Below, piece after piece: positions 16,827-26,966 of a DNA stretch of 44,026 bases. The position numbers and the translations under genes are program-made. The stretch lies in the NCBI GenBank assembly GCA_028284585.1, contig JANQRK010000116.1, positions 1 through 44,026 on the forward strand, given 5' to 3'. Position 1 is the stretch's first letter. Each line of letters begins with the position of its first letter. The DNA is from Chromatiales bacterium (lineage in GTDB: Bacteria > Pseudomonadota > Gammaproteobacteria > Chromatiales > Chromatiaceae). The notes beneath the pieces are model-generated. The model was not told the origin of the DNA and made no database searches. It saw only the letters and a program-made list of their open reading frames with translations.

Positions 16827-18014
16827 ATGAATGACCCGAACCTCAACCAGGCACTGCAGCTCGAACTCGACCGCTGCGTGAAATGCGGCTTGTGCCTGCC
16901 GGAATGCCCCACTTACCGCCTCAAGACCAACGAGAACGCATCGCCGCGCGGTCGACTGGCACTCATCGAGGGCCTGATCAATGGCCGCCTGCAGGGAGAC
17001 GAAGCATTGGTCCGCCACCTCGACCAGTGCCTAACCTGTCGGCGCTGCGAGCGCGTCTGCCCCTCGCAAGTCAAATACGGTCGCCTGATCGACGCGGCGC
17101 GTGACCGCCTACCGCGTCCGGCCGGCCGTGCACTGGCTGCCATCACCCAACATCCGGTCCTGCAGCGTGTCGCTACACATGCTGCACGAGCGCTTCCGAG
17201 CAGCCTGTCGCGCCCCATTGCTTCTCTGCACTGGCCGCACCGACTGGCACGCGCACTGCCGGCCGGACCGCCCGCCCCGTCTTGCGGGAGCTATCCGCCG
17301 CTAAATGGTCAGACGCGCGGTAGAGTCGGACTGTTCACCGGCTGTCTCGGGGCAACCCAGCAAAGCGCTGCACTGGCGTCCGCACTTCGACTGTTGCGTC
17401 ACGTGGGTTACTCGGTAACGCTACCAGTCGATGCAGTCTGCTGTGGCGCACTCGGGATGCACGCGGGCAACACCAAGGACGCTCAACGCCTTGCAGAGCG
17501 CAACCGTATCGCCTTCGATCAGGGCCTTGACGCCGTTATCAGCATCGCCAGTGGTTGTGGCGTGCAGCTCGACGAGTACGCGCCGCAGCTACCAGCACCG
17601 CATACCGATATCTGCCGCTTCCTGATCGATCACGCGGGATTCAAACAAGCTGATTTCCGGCCGCTGCTAGAAAGTGTCGCGCTACATGTGCCTTGTAGCG
17701 TCGAAAACATCTACCACGGGGCCGCCTGGTCCAAACAAATCCTGAACTTGGTCCCCGGGCTGAGGGTCGAGCCGGTCGGCGAGCTCGGGCAGTGTTGCGG
17801 TGCCGCAGGCGACTATATGCTGCGCTATCCCGACGTCGCCAAACGATTGCGCCAACCCATCGTGGATCAAGTGTTATCTGGCGACCATCGAGTGCTTGCC
17901 ACCAGCAATATCGGCTGTGCGATGCATTTGGCCGAGGGTCTGCATGCGCGAGGCGCCAAGGCCGAGGTTTTGCATCCGATCGAGCTGTTGGCACGCCAGC
18001 TCCTGAGCCGGTAA
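16827..18014 (+). CDS. GlcF-like iron-sulfur oxidoreductase subunit (two [4Fe-4S], two CCG domains)
   Basis: The 395-residue protein has the layout of glycolate oxidase subunit GlcF. Two [4Fe-4S] motifs come first: CVKCGLCLPECP (cysteines 17, 20, 23, 27) and CLTCRRCERVCP (68, 71, 74, 78). Two cysteine-rich CCG domains follow, seen as AVCCGALGMHAGN and GQCCGAAGDY. Such subunits pass electrons from a flavoprotein dehydrogenase to quinone. The usual partners GlcD and GlcE are not next to it, so glycolate is not certain; lactate (LutA-like) or another 2-hydroxyacid is possible. The gene is read divergently from a [2Fe-2S] ferredoxin and lies 90 bp before coq7. Confidence 0.85.
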   Translation: MNDPNLNQALQLELDRCVKCGLCLPECPTYRLKTNENASPRGRLALIEGLINGRLQGDEALVRHLDQCLTCRRCERVCPSQVKYGRLIDAARDRLPRPAGRALAAITQHPVLQRVATHAARALPSSLSRPIASLHWPHRLARALPAGPPAPSCGSYPPLNGQTRGRVGLFTGCLGATQQSAALASALRLLRHVGYSVTLPVDAVCCGALGMHAGNTKDAQRLAERNRIAFDQGLDAVISIASGCGVQLDEYAPQLPAPHTDICRFLIDHAGFKQADFRPLLESVALHVPCSVENIYHGAAWSKQILNLVPGLRVEPVGELGQCCGAAGDYMLRYPDVAKRLRQPIVDQVLSGDHRVLATSNIGCAMHLAEGLHARGAKAEVLHPIELLARQLLSR

Positions 18015-18104
18015 CCTACCCGGTATCAACGACCTCGGCACCACGGACCGGTACAGGCGCGATAGAATTGACCAACTTTCCGACCACCCCGCCAGGCAGA
18101 CACC

Positions 18105-18749
18105 ATGCACGACCGCGACTACTCCCCGGCCGACCGGCTGTTTATGAACCTGGATCAGGCGCTACGCACGCTGTTCGGTCGCCCGCAGGTCACTGAACGA
18201 CCGAACCCCTCGCTCGATGTGCCGGACACCCAGCTAGACGAAACCGAGCGCGACCACATTGGCCGCTTGATGCGGATCAACCACACCGGCGAGATCTGCG
18301 CCCAAGCCTTGTACCAGGGCCAGGCGCTGACTGCGCGTGATCCCCAGGTGCGCGAGAGCATGCAGCGTTCGGCAGCCGAGGAGAACGATCATCTGGATTG
18401 GTGCGAGCAGCGAGTCGAGGAGCTCGGTGGTCGTCTCAGCCTGCTCAATCCGTTGTGGTATGCCGGGTCCTTCACAATCGGCGCCGTGGCCGGCGTGGCC
18501 GGCGACAAGTGGAGCCTTGGTTTCGTTTCCGAGACCGAAAATCAGGTCGAGAATCATTTGGATCACCATCTCGACCAAGTGCCATCTAGCGACCAGCGGA
18601 CCCGCGCGATCCTTGAGCAAATGAAGGCAGATGAAATGCAGCATGGCCAGAAGGCCCGCGACCACGGGGCGGCCACACTGCCTGGCCCAGTCCGTCTGCT
18701 AATGACGGCGACGGCCAAGATCATGACCACCGCGGTCTACCGGATTTGA
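18105..18749 (+). CDS. coq7: Ubiquinone biosynthesis di-iron hydroxylase Coq7
   Basis: Coq7 catalyses the C6 hydroxylation of demethoxyubiquinone, the penultimate step of ubiquinone synthesis, doing the job of UbiF in bacteria lacking it. The 214-residue bacterial form has the ferritin-like di-iron ligands: the glutamate in NHTGEICAQ, EENDH (ExxH), SETENQVENHLDHH and DEMQHG (ExxH). A membrane-facing hydrophobic helix around WYAGSFTIGAVAGVAG fits a peripheral inner membrane protein. Its presence suggests the UbiI/UbiH pair covers the other ring hydroxylations. The stop overlaps the start of the next gene. Confidence 0.96.
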   Translation: MHDRDYSPADRLFMNLDQALRTLFGRPQVTERPNPSLDVPDTQLDETERDHIGRLMRINHTGEICAQALYQGQALTARDPQVRESMQRSAAEENDHLDWCEQRVEELGGRLSLLNPLWYAGSFTIGAVAGVAGDKWSLGFVSETENQVENHLDHHLDQVPSSDQRTRAILEQMKADEMQHGQKARDHGAATLPGPVRLLMTATAKIMTTAVYRI

Positions 18750-19246
18750 GCGGGCAGACGGCCTCAAGGTCTCGCCAATGCCAGCCCTGCACAGCCTGTT
18801 GCGACGGCTGGGTGCAGATGACCATCCGAGGTTGTGACGTATATCCCGGCCATCCCTGTCCGCACAGTACTGGCAGCGGCTGTGATGACTACGCCAACCG
18901 CCCCCATGATCCCTGCGTTAGCTTCAACTGCGGCTGGATCGTAAACGATAGTCCCTTACCCGACTGGATGAAGCCGAGTAACGCCAAGGTGATCGTGATC
19001 TTCAATAAGACAGTATGGAATGGTCTACCGGTCGACGTTGCAGTGCCCGTGGGACGCCGAATACCCGGCCGGGCCCTGAATTGGCTGAAGGGCTTCGCCC
19101 AGCGCCATGGCCGCCCATTGCTGTTCTCTGAACAAGTGAAGGAAAACGGCATCTACACCCGCGAACAGATGTTCATGGCGCACGGTCCTGCCGCGTTTCA
19201 GCAACATACGGCACAACTCCTTGCGCAAAAAAAATCGCTTTGGTGA
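18746..19246 (+). CDS. YkgJ-like cysteine-rich (CxxCxxCC) protein
   Basis: The 166-residue protein begins with a cysteine cluster, CQPCTACCDGW, then CPH, GCDDY and CVSFNCGW, matching the CxxCxxCC family annotated as putative zinc- or iron-chelating proteins. The rest (NAKVIVIFNKTVWNGLPVDV) is soluble and has no recognised catalytic motif. The start is taken as TTG at 18746, overlapping the coq7 stop (TTGA), because the first ATG (18820) would remove the cysteine cluster. No clear ribosome site is seen, so coupling to coq7 is likely. Function is unknown. Confidence 0.78.
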   Translation: MSGQTASRSRQCQPCTACCDGWVQMTIRGCDVYPGHPCPHSTGSGCDDYANRPHDPCVSFNCGWIVNDSPLPDWMKPSNAKVIVIFNKTVWNGLPVDVAVPVGRRIPGRALNWLKGFAQRHGRPLLFSEQVKENGIYTREQMFMAHGPAAFQQHTAQLLAQKKSLW

Positions 19247-19270
19247 CCAGGCTCGGCAGCTATCGACCAG

Positions 19271-20335
19271 CTATTGGTGATAGGGCCGGCTCAACTCGTG
19301 CACCGCTTCGATCATCGCGCCCGCGTGCTCCGGCGGAATCTCTGGGTGGATGCCGTGGCCGAGATTAAAGACATGTCCGGGACCGCTACCAAAACCCTCG
19401 AGGATCTCGGCAACCGAGCTGCGGATGGCATCCGGTGAAGCATATAAGGTGCAAGGATCGAGATTGCCCTGCAGTGCGACCCGGTCACCGACTCGAGCCC
19501 GCGCATCGCTGATCTCGAGCGTCCAATCAAGGCCCAAGGCATCGCATCCGGTATCGGCCATCCACTCCAGCCATTGGCCACCGCCCTTGGTAAACAAAAT
19601 AACCGGCACGCGGCGACCGTCCGCCTCACGGGTCAGGCCGTCGACAATCCGCTGCATGTAGGACAGCGAGAATGTCTTGTAGTGTCGCGGTTTCAAGCTG
19701 CCGCCCCAGGTGTCAAAGATCATCAGTGCCTGGGCGCCTGCGGCGACCTGCGCATTGAGGTAGGCGGTGACCGCATCCGCAAGCTTAGAGAGCAACAGAT
19801 GCATCAGATCCGGCTCGTCGAACAACATCGCCTTTGAGCGGGCGAAGGTCTTTGTGGTACCGCCCTCCACCATGTAGGTGGCAAGCGTCCAAGGGCTACC
19901 AGAGAAGCCAATCAGCGGCACCCGTCCATCCAACTCACGGCGGATCAGGCGCACCGCATCCGTGACATAGCGTAGCTCCTGCTCGGGGTCCGGGGTGCCA
20001 AGCCGTTCGATCGCCGCTCGGTCCCGCACTGGGCGCTCGAAGCGCGGGCCTTCGCCCTCGCTGAAGTACAACCCTAGCCCCATGGCATCCGGGATCGTGA
20101 GTATGTCCGAAAACAGGATCGCAGCGTCCAATGGGAAGCGGTCTAGCGGCTGCAGCGTCACCTCACATGCCAACTCCGGATTCATGCATAGGTCCATAAA
20201 GCTACCGGCCCGGGCGCGTGTCGCACGGTACTCGGGTAGGTAGCGCCCAGCTTGGCGCATCATCCATACGGGGGTCATATCGACCGGCTGGCGGAACAGG
20301 GCACGTAGGAATCGATCGTTCTTTAACTCAGACAT
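19271..20335 (-). CDS. hemE: Uroporphyrinogen decarboxylase
   Basis: HemE removes four carboxyl groups from uroporphyrinogen III to form coproporphyrinogen III in haem and, where present, tetrapyrrole pigment synthesis. The 354-residue length is standard (E. coli 354). [16 protein letters not shown] is the substrate-binding signature at the N-terminus, followed by [31 protein letters not shown] and [15 protein letters not shown] near the end. It follows gltD by 121 bp on the same strand, the gltB-gltD-hemE order known from Pseudomonas, and is convergent with the YkgJ-like gene. Confidence 0.98.
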   Translation of the reverse strand: MSELKNDRFLRALFRQPVDMTPVWMMRQAGRYLPEYRATRARAGSFMDLCMNPELACEVTLQPLDRFPLDAAILFSDILTIPDAMGLGLYFSEGEGPRFERPVRDRAAIERLGTPDPEQELRYVTDAVRLIRRELDGRVPLIGFSGSPWTLATYMVEGGTTKTFARSKAMLFDEPDLMHLLLSKLADAVTAYLNAQVAAGAQALMIFDTWGGSLKPRHYKTFSLSYMQRIVDGLTREADGRRVPVILFTKGGGQWLEWMADTGCDALGLDWTLEISDARARVGDRVALQGNLDPCTLYASPDAIRSSVAEILEGFGSGPGHVFNLGHGIHPEIPPEHAGAMIEAVHELSRPYHQ

Positions 20336-20456
20336 AATGGATCTATCGCAATAGGCGCAAAGAGGGTGAAGGATATCAAGGCAATACCAGAACTAGCGAA
20401 CCCAATACTGTCTCGTCGGCAGCCTGTGCTGAGCGCAGGCTAAAAATCGAAGGCGC

Positions 20457-21914
20457 TTACCGTGGCAGGCCGGTGACGCCCATCAGGTATTCGTCGACAG
20501 CGCGCGCGCATTGGCGCCCTTCGCGGATCGCCCAAACCACCAACGACTGGCCACGGCGCATATCTCCAGCACTGAACACACCGTCGATCGATGTCTTGTA
20601 GGCATCCGGGCCCTCGGTAGTTCCCTGGACATTGCCGCGTTTATCCAAGGCGACGCCCAGATCAGTGAGCATGCCCTCGTGAACCGGGTGCACGAACCCC
20701 ATCGCCAAAGCGACGAGTTCGGCCTTGATCTCAAACTCTGAGCCCTCGACTTCAGACATCTGCCAACGCCCCTGCGCGTCTTTGTCCCAGCGCACCAACA
20801 TACACTGCAGCGCACCTAGGCTACCCTGGCCGTCGTCCAAGAACGCCTTGGTCGTAACATTCCACATGCGCTCACAGCCCTCCTCCTGAGAGGACGAGGT
20901 ACGCAGCTTGTTCGGCCAGTCTGGCCAGGTCAGGCCCTTGTCCTCTTTCTCCGGCGGCTTATCGAGGATCTCTATCTGAGTAATAGAAGCAGCGCCGTGG
21001 CGATTCGAAGTACCGATGCAATCTGAGCCTGTGTCACCGCCCCCGATCACTACCACATGCTTGCCTGCGGCACTGATCAGGCCCTCTTCTGCACCAGGGA
21101 AACCCTGCACCACGCGACTGTTGGCCCGCAGAAAGTCCATGGCGAAGTGAACGCCATCAAGTTCGCGCCCTGGAATCGGCAAGTCGCGCGGCTTCTCGAC
21201 ACCTCCAGCCAGCACGACTGCATCGTGCTCATCGAGCAGCCGCTGGGTCGGGAAGCTCGCATCCCCAACGTGGGTGTTGCGGTGAAATGTGACACCCTCG
21301 GCCTTCATTTGGCCCATGCGGCGCCTGATCACCCGCTTATCAAGTTTGAAATCGGGGATTCCATAGCGCAACAGTCCGCCGATGGCATCCTGCTTTTCGT
21401 ACACCTCCACCGAGTGACCAGCTCGCGCCAACTGCTGTGCGGCAGCCAATCCGGACGGCCCCGAGCCGACCACGGCAACCCGCTTGCCGGTCTTGTGGGG
21501 CGCGATCTGTGGCTGAATCCAGCCCTCTTCCCACGCCTTCTCAACGATCGACAGTTCGATAGTCTTAATCGTTACGGGAGCATCATCTATGTTGAGCGTG
21601 CACGAAGCCTCGCAGGGGGCGGGGCAGATGCGTCCAGTGAACTCGGGGAAGTTATTGGTCGAGTGCAACACCTCGATCGCCGAGCGCCAATCACTTTGAT
21701 AAACCAGGTCATTCCAGTCCGGAATCAGGTTGTCGACCGGGCAGCCTTGGTGACAATACGGGATGCCACAGTCCATGCAGCGCGCGCCCTGTTGACTCAC
21801 CTGTTCATCGGACAGCGGTATCGTGAACTCTTTGAAGTGAGTTACACGATCAGAGACCGTCGTGTAACTTCGATCTAATCGCGGAATCTCCTTGAAACCT
21901 GTTGGTTTACCCAT
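20457..21914 (-). CDS. gltD: Glutamate synthase [NADPH] small chain
   Basis: The beta subunit oxidises NADPH and passes electrons through FAD and iron-sulfur clusters to GltB. In the 485-residue protein the N-terminal cysteine-rich region ([20 protein letters not shown] and CPAPCEASC) binds the inter-subunit [4Fe-4S] clusters. [19 protein letters not shown] binds FAD, and [14 protein letters not shown] binds NADPH. The C-terminal [22 protein letters not shown] is the second flavin motif. It lies 98 bp downstream of gltB in the same orientation, as expected for the GOGAT operon. Confidence 0.98.
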   Translation of the reverse strand: MGKPTGFKEIPRLDRSYTTVSDRVTHFKEFTIPLSDEQVSQQGARCMDCGIPYCHQGCPVDNLIPDWNDLVYQSDWRSAIEVLHSTNNFPEFTGRICPAPCEASCTLNIDDAPVTIKTIELSIVEKAWEEGWIQPQIAPHKTGKRVAVVGSGPSGLAAAQQLARAGHSVEVYEKQDAIGGLLRYGIPDFKLDKRVIRRRMGQMKAEGVTFHRNTHVGDASFPTQRLLDEHDAVVLAGGVEKPRDLPIPGRELDGVHFAMDFLRANSRVVQGFPGAEEGLISAAGKHVVVIGGGDTGSDCIGTSNRHGAASITQIEILDKPPEKEDKGLTWPDWPNKLRTSSSQEEGCERMWNVTTKAFLDDGQGSLGALQCMLVRWDKDAQGRWQMSEVEGSEFEIKAELVALAMGFVHPVHEGMLTDLGVALDKRGNVQGTTEGPDAYKTSIDGVFSAGDMRRGQSLVVWAIREGRQCARAVDEYLMGVTGLPR

Positions 21915-22012
21915 TGTCGTTACCCAAAACCTTGCTCTTAACCCACTGGAATGCGCCGGCGGCGATGGTGGGTCCGCCTTGCGCGACCCGCCACGATCAT
22001 AACCAAAACACG

Positions 22013-25000
22013 TCAGGCGGCGCTCTTGGCGCCCTGCGCGCCCGCCTGCATTTTGGCCAGCGCCCGACGGTAGTCGACCGGCATGACCTTCTTGAACCTC
22101 GGCTGCCAGTTCTCCCAGTCGCCGAGCAGTCGTCGAGCGACAGCCGAGTCTGTATACCTCAGATGGCTCTCGATGAGTTGCCGCAGGCGGATCGCATCAA
22201 AGCGAGTCATATCATGCGATACATCGACCCGGCCGTGTGACTCCAGGTCACCACCCTGGTGGGCCAGAACCTCCAGGGCATCGTCCTCGGCCTCGATCGG
22301 CTCGAGTTCAACCATGGCCAGGTTGCAGCGTTGCTCGAAGGTGTCATCCTCGTCCAATACATAGGCGATACCACCCGACATACCGGCAGCGAAATTACGC
22401 CCGGTGCGACCCAAGACCACAACAATACCGCCAGTCATGTACTCGCAACCGTGATCACCGACCCCTTCAACGACTGCGGTAGCCCCTGAGTTGCGGACTG
22501 CAAATCGCTCCCCGGCCACACCCCGGAAGTAGCACTCACCTTTGATCGCACCGTACAGGACAGTGTTTCCAACGATTATGTTGTCCTCGGCCTTTTCAAT
22601 CTTGCATTCCGGTGGCGGATAAATGATCAACTTTCCGCCGGACAGACCCTTACCCACGTAGTCATTGCCCTCGCCGGCCAGCTCGATGGTGACCCCATGG
22701 GCCAACCAGGCACCAAACGACTGGCCCGCCGTGCCCCGAGCACGGATCTTGATCGTATCCTCAGGCAAGCCCTCGAAACCACAACGTTCGGCCAGCCGGC
22801 CGGACAGCATCGCACCGAAGGTTCGGTTGACGTTCTCGATATCGATATCGATATCGACCCGTTTGCCATCCTCTAGCGCCGGTTTAGCCCGCTCGATTAA
22901 CAGATTATCGAGCGCCTTGTCGATACCGTGATCCTGACTCTCGGAACAATATAGGGTGTCGCCCGCAGCCGCCTCGGGTTTGCACAAGAGCTTGCTGTAA
23001 TCGAGGCCGTTAGCCTTCCAATGGTCAATCGCCTTGCGCATGTTGAGCCGGTCCATCTGACCGATCATTTCATTAAAGGTGCGGAAGCCCAGCCGCGCCA
23101 TTAGTGTGCGCACCTCTTCGGCGACGAAGAAGAAATAGTTGATCACGTGCTCTGGTTTACCGGTAAAGCGCTTGCGCAACTCCGGGTCTTGAGTCGCCAC
23201 GCCGACCGGGCAGGTATTTAGGTGGCACTTGCGCATCATGATGCAACCCGCCGAGATCAAAGGTGCAGTCGCGAAGCCGATCTCGTCCGCGCCGAGCAGC
23301 GCCGCAATGACGACATCGCGGCCGGTGCGCATCCCGCCGTCTGCCTGCACTGCGATCCGGCTGCGCAATCGATTCAGCACTAAGGTCTGGTGAGTTTCAG
23401 CAAGGCCGATCTCCCAAGGTGAGCCAGCATGCTTGATCGAGGTCAACGGCGAGGCACCTGTACCACCGTCGTACCCGGCGATCGTGACATGGTCGGCATG
23501 CGCCTTGGACACACCGGCCGCCACCGTGCCTACCCCGACTTCGGATACCAGCTTGACCGAAATGCGCGCTTTCGGATTAACGTTCTTCAGATCATGGATC
23601 AGCTGGGCCAGGTCCTCGATCGAATAGATGTCGTGATGCGGCGGTGGCGAAATCAGGCCAACGCCCGGGGTCGAGTGACGCACCTGGGCGATCTGCTGAT
23701 TGACCTTGTGGCCCGGCAATTGGCCGCCTTCGCCGGGCTTGGCACCTTGCGCGATTTTTATCTGAATGTCATCGGCATTGACCAAGTATTCATTGGTCAC
23801 GCCAAAGCGCCCCGACGCGACCTGCTTGATTGCCGACCGCTCAGGGTTCATCGAGCCGTCGGGTAGTGGGTTGAAACGCGTTGACTCCTCGCCGCCCTCG
23901 CCGGTGTTCGACTTGCCACCGATCGCATTCATAGCCCGCGCAAGTGTCGAGTGCGCCTCATAAGAAATCGAGCCAAACGACATGGCGCCAGTCGCAAAAC
24001 GCTTGACGATGTCTTTGGCTGGCTCAACATCTTCGAGCGGAATGGGCTCAGCGGCGAAGCGGAATTCGAACAGTCCGCGCAAGGTGAGCAGGCGCTCATT
24101 CTGCTCGTTGATATGGCGCGAGTATTCCGCATAACTGCCAGCGTCTTCACCGCGTACAGCGTGCTGCAACTTGGCGACAGTCTCTGGCGACCAGACATGG
24201 TTTTCGCCGCGCAAGCGGAATGCGTAGTCGCCGCCAACATCCAAGTGCTTGCGGTAGACTTGGGCATTACCGAAGGCATTGCGGTGCCAACGCACCGCTT
24301 CGGCCGCCACCTCGGCCAAGCCGATGCCCTCGATTCGGGTCGAAGTACCGGTGAAGTAACACGCAACGAAGGTGCTGGAAAGCCCGATCGCATCGAATAT
24401 CTGTGCACCGCAATACGACTGGTAGGTTGAGATGCCCATCTTGGACATGACCTTGAACAGCCCCTTGCCGACCGCCTTTACATAGCGACGGCGGGCCTCC
24501 TCGAGCGAGGGTGCGTCCGGCGCGGTCGGCAAGACTGTCTGGATGGTGTCGAACGCGAGGTACGGGTTGATCGCCTCGGCGCCATAGCCGGCCAACGTGG
24601 CGAAGTGGTGTACCTCGAGCGCCGCACCCGTCTCGACCACTAAACCGGAGACGGTGCGCAATCCAGCACGAGTCAAATGGTGATGCACGGCTGAAGTAGC
24701 CAGCAAGGCAGGAATCGCGATGTTGTCGGCATCGACCGGCCGATCCGAGAGAATCAGAATATTGTAGTCGTCTCGCACCGCCTGTTCGGCCGAACCGCAT
24801 AGCTCGTCAAGGGCGGCGGCCATGCCGGCCTCACCCTCGGTTGCGGGATAGGTGATCCGCAGCGTCTTGGTCCGAAACACGCCGTTGCAGTTGTCCTCAA
24901 TGTTGCGGATACGCTCGAGATCTTCGTTGGTCAGTACCGGCTGACTGACCCCCAGGCGCATGTCTTCGCCACCCCTATGCAATCCAAGCAGGTTTGGACG

Positions 25001-26641
25001 CGGGCCGATCAACGACACCAATGACATCACGATCTCCTCACGGATCGGATCGATCGGCGGATTCGTAACTTGAGCAAAGAGCTGCTTGAAATAATTAGAC
25101 AGGTGCTTGGGCTTACTCGACAGCACGGCCGGCGGATTGTCCGCCCCCATCGAGCCGATTGCCTCCTGGCCGGTTAGGGCCATCGGCGTGAGCAGGAATT
25201 TGATGTCCTCCTGGGTGTAACCGAAGGCCTGCTGACGGTCGAGCAAGGTCTCTGGATCGGGCGACATAGCGTCAACCACCGAGGGCAAGCCATGCAAGTG
25301 GATATGGGTCTTGTCCAACCACTCACGGTACGGCTGGGCACCCGCAAGTTCGGCCTTGATCTCTTCGTCATCGATGATCCGGCCCTGCTCCATGTCGATC
25401 AGGAACATCTTGCCCGGCTGCAGGCGCCACTTGCGAACGATCTTCTCTTCGGGGATCTGCAGCACCCCCATCTCCGAACCCATGACCACCAGATCATCGT
25501 CGGTCACCAGATAGCGGGCTGGGCGCAGCCCATTGCGATCGAGCGTGGCGCCGATCTGGCGGCCGTCGGTGAAGGCAATCGCCGCCGGACCATCCCAGGG
25601 CTCCATAAGCGCGGCATGGTATTCGTAGAAGGCGCGCCGATCCTCGTCCATCAGCGGATTACCCGCCCAGGCCTCTGGGATCAACATCATCATCGCGTGC
25701 GCCAATGAGTAGCCGCCGACCACCAAGAGCTCCAGGGCGTTGTCGAAACACGCCGCATCCGATTGACCTTCCTGGATCAGCGGCCAGATCTTGGCCAGGT
25801 CCTCGCCCAGCACCTCTGACGCCATGGACTCGCGGCGCGCCACCATCCAGTTGACATTGCCGCGCAGGGTATTGATTTCACCATTGTGCGCGATCATGCG
25901 AAACGGATGGGCTAAATCCCAGGTCGGGAAGGTATTTGTGGAAAAACGCTGATGCACCAGGGCAAGCGCTGAAACCATGCGCTCATCTCTCAGATCGCGG
26001 TAATAGTCGCCCACTTGGGCGGCCAGCAGCATACCCTTGTACACAATGGTGCGAGAGCTAAACGAGGCAAAGTAGAAGGTCTTCTGCTCGTAGTCCAACC
26101 TCTCGCAGACTCGGTTGGCGATCTGTTTGCGAATCACGAACAGCTTGCGCTCGAAGGCCTGCTGATCGGAGCACGCCTCACCTCGACCAACGAACACCTG
26201 GCGAATCACTGGCTCCGTAGGCAACACGCTATAACCGAGCGCAGCATTGTCGACCGGCACATCGCGCCAACCGAGGATCTGCTGACCTTCGGCAATGACC
26301 AACCGCTGCAAGATTTTCTCCGTCTCAGTGCGCGAAGCCTCATCACGCGGCATAAACAACATGCCGACCGCATACTCACCCTCTGGCGGAAGCTGGAAAT
26401 CGACCACTGCCCGGAAAAAAGCGTCTGGTATCTGCAATAAAATCCCAGCGCCATCTCCGGCACGCGGGTCAGCGCCAACCGCACCGCGGTGATGCAGGCG
26501 CTCGAGGATGGTCAGGCCCTGGCGGACGATCTCGTGACGCTTGTCGCCCTTGATATGCGCGACAAAACCGACGCCACAGGCGTCATGCTCGTTTGCGGGG
26601 TCATATAGACCCCGGTGTGGCGGCAAGGCACGGTAACTCAT
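22013..26641 (-). CDS. gltB: Glutamate synthase large chain
   Basis: The alpha subunit makes two glutamates from glutamine and 2-oxoglutarate. It is 1542 residues long. Cys22 in [15 protein letters not shown] is the expected amidotransferase nucleophile after propeptide removal. FMN and 2-oxoglutarate sites lie in the central domain ([33 protein letters not shown]), and the [3Fe-4S] ligands are in [15 protein letters not shown]. The C-terminal GXGXG beta-helix domain is recognisable from [18 protein letters not shown] lies six bases before the ATG. An unusually long, structured leader precedes it. Confidence 0.98.
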   Translation of the reverse strand: MSYRALPPHRGLYDPANEHDACGVGFVAHIKGDKRHEIVRQGLTILERLHHRGAVGADPRAGDGAGILLQIPDAFFRAVVDFQLPPEGEYAVGMLFMPRDEASRTETEKILQRLVIAEGQQILGWRDVPVDNAALGYSVLPTEPVIRQVFVGRGEACSDQQAFERKLFVIRKQIANRVCERLDYEQKTFYFASFSSRTIVYKGMLLAAQVGDYYRDLRDERMVSALALVHQRFSTNTFPTWDLAHPFRMIAHNGEINTLRGNVNWMVARRESMASEVLGEDLAKIWPLIQEGQSDAACFDNALELLVVGGYSLAHAMMMLIPEAWAGNPLMDEDRRAFYEYHAALMEPWDGPAAIAFTDGRQIGATLDRNGLRPARYLVTDDDLVVMGSEMGVLQIPEEKIVRKWRLQPGKMFLIDMEQGRIIDDEEIKAELAGAQPYREWLDKTHIHLHGLPSVVDAMSPDPETLLDRQQAFGYTQEDIKFLLTPMALTGQEAIGSMGADNPPAVLSSKPKHLSNYFKQLFAQVTNPPIDPIREEIVMSLVSLIGPRPNLLGLHRGGEDMRLGVSQPVLTNEDLERIRNIEDNCNGVFRTKTLRITYPATEGEAGMAAALDELCGSAEQAVRDDYNILILSDRPVDADNIAIPALLATSAVHHHLTRAGLRTVSGLVVETGAALEVHHFATLAGYGAEAINPYLAFDTIQTVLPTAPDAPSLEEARRRYVKAVGKGLFKVMSKMGISTYQSYCGAQIFDAIGLSSTFVACYFTGTSTRIEGIGLAEVAAEAVRWHRNAFGNAQVYRKHLDVGGDYAFRLRGENHVWSPETVAKLQHAVRGEDAGSYAEYSRHINEQNERLLTLRGLFEFRFAAEPIPLEDVEPAKDIVKRFATGAMSFGSISYEAHSTLARAMNAIGGKSNTGEGGEESTRFNPLPDGSMNPERSAIKQVASGRFGVTNEYLVNADDIQIKIAQGAKPGEGGQLPGHKVNQQIAQVRHSTPGVGLISPPPHHDIYSIEDLAQLIHDLKNVNPKARISVKLVSEVGVGTVAAGVSKAHADHVTIAGYDGGTGASPLTSIKHAGSPWEIGLAETHQTLVLNRLRSRIAVQADGGMRTGRDVVIAALLGADEIGFATAPLISAGCIMMRKCHLNTCPVGVATQDPELRKRFTGKPEHVINYFFFVAEEVRTLMARLGFRTFNEMIGQMDRLNMRKAIDHWKANGLDYSKLLCKPEAAAGDTLYCSESQDHGIDKALDNLLIERAKPALEDGKRVDIDIDIENVNRTFGAMLSGRLAERCGFEGLPEDTIKIRARGTAGQSFGAWLAHGVTIELAGEGNDYVGKGLSGGKLIIYPPPECKIEKAEDNIIVGNTVLYGAIKGECYFRGVAGERFAVRNSGATAVVEGVGDHGCEYMTGGIVVVLGRTGRNFAAGMSGGIAYVLDEDDTFEQRCNLAMVELEPIEAEDDALEVLAHQGGDLESHGRVDVSHDMTRFDAIRLRQLIESHLRYTDSAVARRLLGDWENWQPRFKKVMPVDYRRALAKMQAGAQGAKSAA

Positions 26642-26966
26642 CGCATACCCCGTTCATCTCTAGCTGCGATCTGATCTCGATCATTCTAAATCTGGTCTGC
26701 CGCGCCCACCCCTGGCCCTGTCCGGGGACATGCGTGGTTCCAACTGGAAATCGCAACGGCAGGAAGGCCTCGCACTTGCTGCACCGTAAGGCTCGGCGCA
26801 CGAAGCGCACCGCCGCATGCGCTACCGGTAGAGTACCGACACGGCGCGCATACCGACGGCCTTTGCGAGACCGGCCAGATAGAATAAAGGAATCACCAAT
26901 TTGCAACCAGCTCTTTGCCAACCCGCGCGGGCTCAGTATATCAAGATTGGCTGCAAGCTACTATTT
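26642..26966 (-). promoter_or_regulatory. gltB promoter and long structured leader
   Basis: Just after the damX stop the minus strand has an extended -10, TGATATACT (26935-26943), that could start a gltBD transcript near 26928 with a leader of about 290 nt. Within it are hairpins at 26795-26811 (GGTGCGC-TTC-GTGCGCC, seven pairs including two G-U) and at 26826-26838 (CGGTA-CTC-TACCG). No coding frame in this stretch is convincing and no known riboswitch class was recognised. Confidence 0.45.

Noticed and set aside
21057-21878. 273-residue plus-strand frame over gltD
   Set aside because: Antisense shadow of the conserved glutamate synthase small chain, with no recognisable motif.
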